DNA of 40,007 nt from contig NZ_CBVJ010000125.1 of the NCBI RefSeq assembly GCF_000513275.1, positions 1 to 40,007 of the forward strand. The letters are read 5' to 3'. The DNA is from Paenibacillus gorillae (lineage in GTDB: Bacteria; Bacillota; Bacilli; Paenibacillales; Paenibacillaceae). The notes beneath the pieces were generated by a model. The model did no database searches and was not told the DNA's origin. It was given only the letters and a program-made list of their open reading frames with translations. The position numbers and the translations under genes were made by a program. Shown in pieces: positions 34,611-40,007 of the stretch (position 1 is the stretch's first letter; every line of letters starts with the position of its first letter).

Positions 34611-35054
34611 CTACTTATAGCTGCTCTCCGCGAAACGTCCAAGCTTCTTGAGCAGTGCGCTTGCCGCCTGCTTCTCCTCCGCAGTCAGTCCGTCAACCGA
34701 ACTGCGAATCACGTCTGCATGGGCAGGAAATACTTCCTCAATGAACCGTGTGCCTGCTTCCGTTATCTCGGCATAGGTTAATCGGCGATCCTCGGTCGAC
34801 GCTTTCCGGCATACCAGCTTCTTCTTCTCCAGCTTATCGACTACATAGGTAATGTTCCCGCTGCTCATCAGTACCTTGCCCCCGATTTGCTGCAGCGGCT
34901 GCGGCCCCTTATGATGCAGCAGCTCCAGCACGCCGAACTCCGTCCGGTTCAAGCCATGCTTGCGAATGTCCCGGTCGGCATGCGCATTCACCCATTGGCT
35001 GGCCCGGGAAAGCGCAATATACAGCTCCAGTGATTCATCTTTGTTTTGTGCCAT
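34611..35054 (-). CDS. mhqR: MarR family repressor, MhqR-like
   Basis: About 147 residues with a MarR winged helix (GLNRTEFGVLELLHHKGPQPLQQIGGKVLMSSGNITYVVDKLEKKKLVCRKASTEDRRLTYAEIT). The QQIG and SSGNITYVVDKLE segments are typical of MhqR. No conserved cysteine sensor is seen. The frame is open to ATG 35078, but the ATG at 35054 (MAQNKDES) has ATGAGG upstream, while 35078 has nothing. The gene is 85 bases upstream of the dioxygenase and has a palindrome over its own promoter, so it probably represses itself and the cluster and is released by quinones or other electrophiles. Confidence 0.85.
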   Translation of the reverse strand: MAQNKDESLELYIALSRASQWVNAHADRDIRKHGLNRTEFGVLELLHHKGPQPLQQIGGKVLMSSGNITYVVDKLEKKKLVCRKASTEDRRLTYAEITEAGTRFIEEVFPAHADVIRSSVDGLTAEEKQAASALLKKLGRFAESSYK

Positions 35055-35098
35055 ATCGATCGGCCTCATCTCTCGCATCGGAATGTCTTAATTTTTAT

Positions 35099-35116
35099 TA
35101 TCTTAAATTTAAGATA
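35099..35116. promoter_or_regulatory. MhqR-type operator palindrome
   Basis: TATCTTAAATTTAAGATA is a perfect 18-bp inverted repeat. It has the same outer TATCT/AGATA arms as the B. subtilis MhqR operator. It contains the -10 box of the regulator promoter. Confidence 0.8.
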
Positions 35117-35139
35117 TATGATATTGAGATAAATGTCAA
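35111..35139 (-). promoter_or_regulatory. Sigma-A promoter of the MhqR-like regulator
   Basis: TTGACA-N17-TATCTT on the minus strand. The -10 lies inside the palindrome. Confidence 0.8.
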
Positions 35140-35156
35140 CCGTCCGATTTACTTTT

Positions 35157-35987
35157 TTATAAACGTCTAGCGTACGAATCCGGTGATAAGCCAACGAGCG
35201 CTTTGAACGCTTTTATAAAATGCGCCTGATCGAAAAAGCCCAGCTCTACAGCCAGCGACGGCCAGTCAATCTCATTGCCGGCAGCTGCAAGCTCTGCAGC
35301 CTCCAGCATGCGATAGCGCTGAATGACCCATTTCGGAGATACGCCAACATATTGGCTGAATAGACGCTGCAGCGTTCTTTTGCTCATGCCAAGGCCATCC
35401 ATCAGATGCTCTACCTTGGTCACCTGGTGCTCCGCAATAATCCGGTCGATAATCGCGCAAATCGATGCGACATTGTCGTCTGCAGCAGGAAGCCGCTCCA
35501 GCAGGAAACGTTCAAATACGCCAATTCTGCCGCTGTGGTCAGGTTGCGACAGCACCTCAAGCTCCAGCTCTGCAGTCGAACAACCGAATACATCCTCCAG
35601 GCTGGCGGATGTATCAGTTAAATCACTGACAGATCGCCCTCCAAAGAACGGGTAAAAGCCTCCCGGCAAAAAATGAACGCCCAGCACATGCCCGATGCCC
35701 TCCAGCATATGATGCGACTTTTTACGCTCAACGCCGAAGATTCCGGTCTGGTCCTTCTCGAAAACGAGATTGATGACCGGATTTTGCAGCACTTCCTGCT
35801 TGTATGGAGGCTCTCCTGTTAAATCCCATTCAATGATCCAGTAATGACGGATGAAAGGCCGCAATTCCGCGCAAGGCTCATACCTTGCAACTTGAAATTT
35901 GCGGCTGGTTGGATATAGAATGCCTCTGCCGGCCAGATCCTTATGCGTCTCCTGCTGCAATTGATTGATTTCTTCTCCAGATCCCAT
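35157..35987 (-). CDS. AraC family transcriptional regulator
   Basis: A 276-residue regulator. The N-terminal domain (FQVARYEPCAELRPFIRHYWIIEWDL, NPVINLVFEK, GVHFLPGGFYPFFGG) belongs to the cupin-like group found with AraC proteins that read small-molecule or stress cues. The C-terminal AraC DNA-binding domain reads VEHLMDGLGMSKRTLQRLFSQYVGVSPKWVIQRYRMLEA and DWPSLAVELGFFDQAHFIKAFKALVGLSPDSYARR. AGGAGGCGG precedes the ATG. Divergent from the SRPBCC gene at 36090, which is its most likely target by position. Confidence 0.92.
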   Translation of the reverse strand: MGSGEEINQLQQETHKDLAGRGILYPTSRKFQVARYEPCAELRPFIRHYWIIEWDLTGEPPYKQEVLQNPVINLVFEKDQTGIFGVERKKSHHMLEGIGHVLGVHFLPGGFYPFFGGRSVSDLTDTSASLEDVFGCSTAELELEVLSQPDHSGRIGVFERFLLERLPAADDNVASICAIIDRIIAEHQVTKVEHLMDGLGMSKRTLQRLFSQYVGVSPKWVIQRYRMLEAAELAAAGNEIDWPSLAVELGFFDQAHFIKAFKALVGLSPDSYARRL

Positions 35988-36089
35988 ACGTCCCGCCTCC
36001 TGTCTGTCGCGTTTTTACTATACCGCTGCCCGTCCATTTCATACAGTTAGAATAGCAAGAACATCACTTTCAGAAAAGAGGTCATCGCC

Positions 36090-36539
36090 ATGAACCTTCA
36101 ATTTACGATCTATATCGACGCAACGCCGGAAAAAGTATGGAGCCTGTTCACTTCACCTGAGCATACCCGCAAGCTGTACTACGACTGTGTCTTGCGTTCA
36201 ACCTTCGAAGAAGGCGCAGCGCTTGAATATGTCGGGCCCGGCAATGACGGTCCGGAGACGGTTCATATTTACGGTACGGTGCTCTACTTCGAGCCTGGCC
36301 GCCAGTTCAGCTATATCGAGCATCCCGGCGCCACCTATTACACCAACCATGCCGAGCTGAGCTGCCGCGTGACCTACACCTTAGAGCCTTTCGGCGCTTG
36401 TACCAAGCTAACGCTGCTCAATGATGAATGGTCCGAGGGCCATCCCGGTTATCAGAAAACAGCAGATGTATGGCCGATGCTGCTGAGTGATATTAAAACT
36501 TACGCCGAGACGGGTAAAACACTTAATTTAGGCTGGTAA
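36090..36539 (+). CDS. SRPBCC (AHSA1-like) domain protein
   Basis: A 149-residue single-domain START-like protein: YIDATPEKVWSLFTSPEHTRKLYYD at the start, VLYFEPGRQFSYIEHPG in the middle, RVTYTLEPFGACTKLTLLNDEW and a C-terminal helix GYQKTADVWPMLLSDIKTYAETG. The fold has a hydrophobic pocket for lipids or aromatic molecules. AHSA1 members include stress proteins, but the ligand is unknown. AGAGGT precedes the ATG. Divergent from the AraC regulator and closed by a bidirectional terminator. Confidence 0.88.
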   Translation: MNLQFTIYIDATPEKVWSLFTSPEHTRKLYYDCVLRSTFEEGAALEYVGPGNDGPETVHIYGTVLYFEPGRQFSYIEHPGATYYTNHAELSCRVTYTLEPFGACTKLTLLNDEWSEGHPGYQKTADVWPMLLSDIKTYAETGKTLNLGW

Positions 36540-36577
36540 TTGTACAATGTGCCTTGCTAACCCACCGAAGAGGAAGC

Positions 36578-36606
36578 AAAAAAGCCGCCAAAAGGCGGCT
36601 TTTCAT
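36578..36606. terminator. Bidirectional terminator between SRPBCC and Xre genes
   Basis: AAAAGCCGCC and GGCGGCTTTT form a 10-bp stem with an AAAA loop; T-rich on both strands. Confidence 0.93.
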
Positions 36607-36618
36607 TTTACAGATTGT

Positions 36619-36834
36619 TTACTGGTCCGCTTGCTCTTCCCAGAAGAGATCATTCAACGTCTTGGACAGGCAGCGGCAAATGGCTACGCAAAGACTTAAG
36701 CTTGGATTGTAATTCCCCGACTCGATCAGACCGATTGTCTGCCGGGACACGCCCACAAGCCGGGCAAGCTCATCCTGTGACAGCTCCTTTTCAACACGCG
36801 CCAGCTTCAGTCTCATATTTTTCGAATTTTTCAT
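36619..36834 (-). CDS. Xre/Cro-type helix-turn-helix regulator
   Basis: A 71-residue protein that is essentially one HTH domain (LKLARVEKELSQDELARLVGVSRQTIGLIESGNYNPSLSLCVAICRCLSKTLNDLFW). It is typical of the small regulators paired with a membrane protein in Bacillota. AAAGGGAA lies upstream. It follows the membrane protein gene by 27 bases and is probably co-transcribed with it. The target is unknown, commonly its own operon. Confidence 0.92.
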   Translation of the reverse strand: MKNSKNMRLKLARVEKELSQDELARLVGVSRQTIGLIESGNYNPSLSLCVAICRCLSKTLNDLFWEEQADQ

Positions 36835-36861
36835 AGGCTGGTTCCCTTTCCCGCTTGTCTC

Positions 36862-37371
36862 CTATTCCTCATCATCTTTAGGTCCCATCGACTGGCTCAC
36901 CTTTCTTGCAGCAGCGTCCCCAAACCACAGTACCATTAGAAACAACGGAATATAGAAGATAATCGAAAACGCAAAAACAGATAAAAAATATACGAAACGA
37001 GTGCTGTCGTCCCCATATAAGACAGCGCTTCTCACTCCGAAGAATATCGCAATACCGAGGCCCAGCACAAGTCCGCTAATCATTTGTTTCTTGCTTCGCG
37101 ACACCCGGCTCCTCCGTTCCTTCAGCTCAACCTCGGCCGCATACACCCCTTTAAGGATGGAACGAAGGCCAATGTAAAAGCTCGTAGCCACTAGAATAAT
37201 GAGTTCTGTAAGAAATAGCTTATAGTCTGTTCCAAAACGTATAAGCTTTACGATAGCTGATACATAACAAATGAGAACGACCAGCCAATAAGCTTCGACA
37301 TACAGTTTATTCCGCACCTGATCCAGCCTCTCATCACCTGTAGAACTTCTCAACCAACCAATTTTCCTCAT
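36862..37371 (-). CDS. Four-helix membrane protein paired with Xre regulator
   Basis: A 169-residue protein with helices at about 28-47, 53-72, 97-115 and 127-150 and a charged C-terminus (GPKDDEE). The N-terminal segment RLDQVRNKLYVEAYWLVVLICYVSAI resembles the DUF6773 group often encoded beside small HTH regulators. AAGGAG lies about ten bases before the ATG. Function unknown; the pair could be a membrane-linked signalling unit. Confidence 0.75.
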   Translation of the reverse strand: MRKIGWLRSSTGDERLDQVRNKLYVEAYWLVVLICYVSAIVKLIRFGTDYKLFLTELIILVATSFYIGLRSILKGVYAAEVELKERRSRVSRSKKQMISGLVLGLGIAIFFGVRSAVLYGDDSTRFVYFLSVFAFSIIFYIPLFLMVLWFGDAAARKVSQSMGPKDDEE

Positions 37372-37463
37372 TTATCCATCACTCCTTTGTTATCTATAGT
37401 ATGATATAAATAACAAAATGTAAATTATAGCTGTCATTTTATTTATTATATCTGTCTTTCCAA

Positions 37464-37493
37464 CAAAAAAACCGCCCCAGAGTAGGGGCGGGT
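37464..37493 (-). terminator. Terminator of the second AraC regulator
   Basis: On the minus strand ACCCGCCCC and GGGGCGGT form a GC-rich stem with a six-base loop, followed by seven T. Confidence 0.9.
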
Positions 37494-37581
37494 AATTTAC
37501 GCAATAATTGGGGCCGGACACGTTTTCATTTGGTTCAAACCCGCTTGCGTTATTGTAACGCCTGCGAGCATGAACCACTGG

Positions 37582-38460
37582 TCATGCAAAGCTGTATTTT
37601 TGTCTGTAGAAGGCCGGAGAGATTCCATACTGCTCTTTGAACGCACGCGAGAAATGGGTACTATTTTCAAACCCCGTCATATAACAAATGTCCGTAACCG
37701 ATAAAGCGGAGTTCATCAGCAGCTCTTTCGCCCGGTCCAGCCTTCTTTCCCGAATCCATTGGCGCGGGGGCATGCTGTAGATCGCTTGGAACTCTCGTTT
37801 GAAGGTGGACAAGCTTCGGCCGGATAAGTACGCCAAATCATCGACCGATACCGGATTTAACAGGTTTTCCTCGACGATTTTGGGAATATCGGAACGTGCC
37901 TGCTGCTTCAGCTGAAGCAATTGCAGCATGAGATCCTGATCGGCCGCAGCGAGATCAAAAAGCAGCTCCAGCAGTTTAATTTTAATCAAATGCTCATCAA
38001 TGCCGTCGGGTTCGGTGAAATAAGGTTCTAATGAATCCACGTATTTCAGAAGGCGCTCGTTAACCGGCTTAACGGAGACAGCGACCGAAGCTGCTGGTGC
38101 TTTTGGCTTTATGCCAGACAGTCTGGAAAACTCTCTGAGCAGGTCATCCTTCAGAAAGAACATCCGGTATTCCATCATGCCGTCGCCATCCGGATCGCCA
38201 GTTTTCTGGTATTGGACGACAATTGCTTTTTTCAGCAAAATCATCTCGTTGGGACGCACGTCATAAATCTCCCCGCCATAGCTGATGGAATACACGCCGC
38301 GCTGAACGAATAACAGCAGATGATCTTCCAGAAACAAAGACCCTCTCAGCTTCTCCGTGAACACGCAAGCTTTCATAACGGATAGTCCGTTCATTTTCAA
38401 AATGACCTGATTATGCGTCTCGGCGAGTTCCTGAGGAGCTTTGACCAAATGTTCGATCAT
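37582..38460 (-). CDS. AraC family transcriptional regulator
   Basis: About 292 residues: an N-terminal cupin-type domain (GSLFLEDHLLLFVQRGVYSISYGGEIYDVRPNEMILLKKA) followed by two AraC HTH motifs (VSVDDLAYLSGRSLSTFKREFQAIYSMPPRQWIRERRLDRAKELL and LSVTDICYMTGFENSTHFSRAFKEQYGISPAFYRQKY). I chose ATG 38460, eight bases after AAAGGGG; a GTG at 38466 is the alternative. Divergent from the short-chain dehydrogenase gene, a very common pairing in which the regulator controls the dehydrogenase. Confidence 0.92.
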   Translation of the reverse strand: MIEHLVKAPQELAETHNQVILKMNGLSVMKACVFTEKLRGSLFLEDHLLLFVQRGVYSISYGGEIYDVRPNEMILLKKAIVVQYQKTGDPDGDGMMEYRMFFLKDDLLREFSRLSGIKPKAPAASVAVSVKPVNERLLKYVDSLEPYFTEPDGIDEHLIKIKLLELLFDLAAADQDLMLQLLQLKQQARSDIPKIVEENLLNPVSVDDLAYLSGRSLSTFKREFQAIYSMPPRQWIRERRLDRAKELLMNSALSVTDICYMTGFENSTHFSRAFKEQYGISPAFYRQKYSFA

Positions 38461-38668
38461 TCCCACCGCCCCTTTCTGATTGCCTCTTTATAATCGGCTT
38501 CTGGAGTCACTTATATCACACTTGGCCATGCGAGCCAACAGAAAATAAATCAACAATTCAGCTTGAGCTAAAATGTCAAATGCATTCGAGCCGCACAGAA
38601 AAGTACCGCGCAGCCGCCTATGTTACGATGAAGCCGTTGAACAACACGAATTGAGGAGGATATGAACG

Positions 38669-39511
38669 ATGAGCAAAGTATGGTTTATTACAGGAGCCTC
38701 CCGAGGTCTCGGCTTGGAAATTTCCAAAGCCGCTCTGGACGCAGGAGATAAAGTGGTAGCGACAGTCCGCAGCAATGCAGACGCTCTGCAAAGCCAATTG
38801 AACCATAACGATAATCTGCATGTGGTGCTGCTGGATGTCACCAATGAAGCACAGGCACATGATGCCATGAGTGAGGCTGTCGGCAAATTCGGGCAGATCG
38901 ACGTTCTGGTTAACAACGCAGGATATGGATTGCTTAGTGCGATAGAAGAAGCTTCAGGTGAAGAAGTGAAAAACAACTACAATACCAACGTGTTCGGCAC
39001 GTTGAATGTCATTCGGGCAGCGCTGCCGCACATGCGCAAACAACGCTCCGGGCATATCGTGAACATTTCGTCGGTCGGCGGCCTGAGAGGAGCGGAAGGA
39101 TGGGGCTTGTACGCTTCCACTAAATTCGCCATTGAAGGCATTACAGAGACGCTGGCGATTGAGCTGGCTCCGCTAGGCATTCATGCGACAGCCGTTGAAC
39201 CGGGCTATTTCAGAACCGACTTCCTGGATACGACCTCGCTGACACGAACCGGCAACATTATCGAGGATTACGCAGACACGGTGGGCAAAATGAGAAGTAT
39301 TGCAACGCAAGTCAATAAGAAGCAGCCCGGAGATCCAAAAAAGCTGGCCCAAGCGCTTCTGCTGCTCGTCAATGCGGATAAACCGCCGGTTCATCTCCCC
39401 CTTGGCAAGGATACACTGCAAAACTATAGAGAAAAAACCGCAAACTTCCACAAAGATATTGAGGCGTGGCATGACGTGATTGTCGGCACTGACCACGACG
39501 ACGTTAATTAA
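38669..39511 (+). CDS. Short-chain dehydrogenase/reductase (SDR), classical type
   Basis: A 280-residue oxidoreductase with the cofactor motif TGASRGLG at 8-15, LLDVTN, NNAGYG, the catalytic Ser in NISSVGG and Tyr/Lys in YASTKFA, and the substrate-loop start VEPGYFRTDF. It uses NAD(P)H; the substrate is unknown. GAGGAGG lies about ten bases before the ATG; an ATG seven bases upstream is out of frame. Divergent from the AraC regulator and followed by a strong terminator. Confidence 0.95.
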   Translation: MSKVWFITGASRGLGLEISKAALDAGDKVVATVRSNADALQSQLNHNDNLHVVLLDVTNEAQAHDAMSEAVGKFGQIDVLVNNAGYGLLSAIEEASGEEVKNNYNTNVFGTLNVIRAALPHMRKQRSGHIVNISSVGGLRGAEGWGLYASTKFAIEGITETLAIELAPLGIHATAVEPGYFRTDFLDTTSLTRTGNIIEDYADTVGKMRSIATQVNKKQPGDPKKLAQALLLLVNADKPPVHLPLGKDTLQNYREKTANFHKDIEAWHDVIVGTDHDDVN

Positions 39512-39518
39512 TGCAATT

Positions 39519-39554
39519 GCAAACGGCCTGAGTCCAATTGACTCAGGCCGTTTG
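39519..39554. terminator. Bidirectional terminator between SDR and Gly-rich protein genes
   Basis: A 16-bp perfect stem (GCAAACGGCCTGAGTC and complement) with a CAATT loop and modest T tracts. Confidence 0.88.
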
Positions 39555-39575
39555 CTTGCTATTTAGCCGCCTAGC

Positions 39576-40007
39576 TTATTGCGAGCCTTTGCCGCTTTTG
39601 CCAGGGCTTGTTTGGCTGCCGCCTACATTACCTTGATTGTTGGACGGGCTTTGATTGCCCGACTGGCTGCCGCCTACACCGCTCTTGCCTTGATTGCCCG
39701 ACTGGCTGCCGCCTACGCCGCTCTTGCCTTGGTTACCCGACTGGCTGCCGCCTACGCCGCTTTTACCTTGGTTACCCGACTGGCTGCCGCCTACGCCGCT
39801 CTTGCCTTGATTCTCGATTTGGCTGCCGCCGATACCGCCTTTGCCTTGATTATTCGACTGGCTGCCGCCGATGCCGCCTTTGCCTTGATTTTCTGTCGTG
39901 CCGCCGCCAATGCCGCCGCCTTTACCTTGATTTTCAGTTTGGCCGCCGCCAATTCCTTTGCCTTCGCCTTCACTGAATCCGCGACCTTTAAACTGAATGC
40001 CGCCTTT
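39576..40007 (-). CDS. Gly/Gln/Ser/Lys-rich tandem-repeat protein, C-terminal 143 residues (5' end outside window)
   Basis: The minus frame is open from the window edge to TAA 39576-39578. It encodes KGGIQFKGRGFSEGEGKG, then 13-residue repeats of the form GGSQSGNQGKSGV, with diverged copies upstream (GGGTTENQGKGGI). It ends NVGGSQTSPGKSGKGSQ. There is no hydrophobic segment here. Such low-complexity tails occur in surface, spore-coat or phage-like proteins; the missing N-terminus is needed to decide. The protein is basic and probably disordered. The repeats make the reading frame reliable despite the lack of a known domain. Confidence 0.75.
   Translation of the reverse strand, partial: KGGIQFKGRGFSEGEGKGIGGGQTENQGKGGGIGGGTTENQGKGGIGGSQSNNQGKGGIGGSQIENQGKSGVGGSQSGNQGKSGVGGSQSGNQGKSGVGGSQSGNQGKSGVGGSQSGNQSPSNNQGNVGGSQTSPGKSGKGSQ
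39622..39915 (-). repeat. 39-bp tandem coding repeats
   Basis: The GACTGGCTGCCGCC sequence starts at 39661, 39700, 39739 and 39778, exactly 39 bp apart, with diverged copies to about 39915. In-frame 39-bp repeats would let the protein change length by slippage without losing frame. Confidence 0.88.

Noticed and set aside
37390..37578. Minus-strand frame of 62 codons
   Set aside because: Contains the terminator of the AraC gene and lacks a ribosome binding site.

Overview
The window looks like chromosomal DNA of a Paenibacillus-type member of the Bacillota. The evidence is strong AAGGAGG-type ribosome binding sites, frequent TTG and GTG starts, an S-layer-homology surface protein, YesM/YesN-type two-component pairs beside a sugar ABC transporter, and close resemblance of individual genes to Bacillus regulons (OhrR, MhqR, YtrA, LipL, PepT). 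No rRNA, tRNA, CRISPR array, insertion sequence or prophage was found. Two genes run off the ends.

Layout. 1-2797 (minus) is the N-terminal 932 residues of a secreted repeat protein: 14 propeller-type repeats, a Listeria-Bacteroides repeat, then 88-residue Ig-like repeats. 2925-7208 (minus) is a hybrid sensor kinase with a 7TMR-DISM sensor and its SARP-like response regulator; the kinase gene is split by a frameshift. 7309-8258 holds a broken histidine phosphatase gene and a Nudix hydrolase. 8454-9705 (plus) holds lipL and a small monooxygenase-fold protein. 9779-12490 (minus) holds a MATE transporter and a split ThrE-type exporter pair. 12615-19115 (minus) is a carbohydrate uptake locus: lipoprotein binding protein, two permeases, then a YesM-like kinase and a YesN-like regulator. 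19326-21853 holds a lipoprotein polysaccharide deacetylase and a ROK regulator. 22015-23916 holds an NAD(P)-binding protein and a divergent glutathione peroxidase / OhrR pair with two well-placed operators. 24138-24784 is a gene-free stretch built of three kinds of palindromic repeats. 25145-27086 is a YtrA-like GntR regulator with a two-gene ABC transporter. 27291-28523 is pepT. 28632-31991 is a TTG-started S-layer-anchored beta-helix protein. 32315-35054 is an MhqR-type quinone/electrophile detoxification cluster (regulator, ring-cleaving dioxygenase, MhqD hydrolase, flavin reductase) with a perfect palindrome over the regulator's promoter. 35157-39511 holds two AraC regulators, a SRPBCC protein, an Xre regulator with a membrane partner, and a short-chain dehydrogenase. 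39576 to the end is a Gly/Gln-rich tandem-repeat protein.

Common themes are sensing and handling of peroxides, quinones and envelope stress, sugar uptake under two-component control, and large repeat-built surface proteins. Three otherwise intact genes (sensor kinase, MATE, dioxygenase) each carry a single-base indel in an A/T homopolymer. That pattern suggests sequencing error at least as much as biology. The histidine phosphatase defect is different, an internal deletion that removes the second half of the active site.

I found no clear, wholly new multi-gene system. The least explained structures are the alternating-spacing palindrome arrays at 24138-24784, the OhrR-controlled peroxidase unit that lacks ohr, and the double-kinase hybrid sensor.
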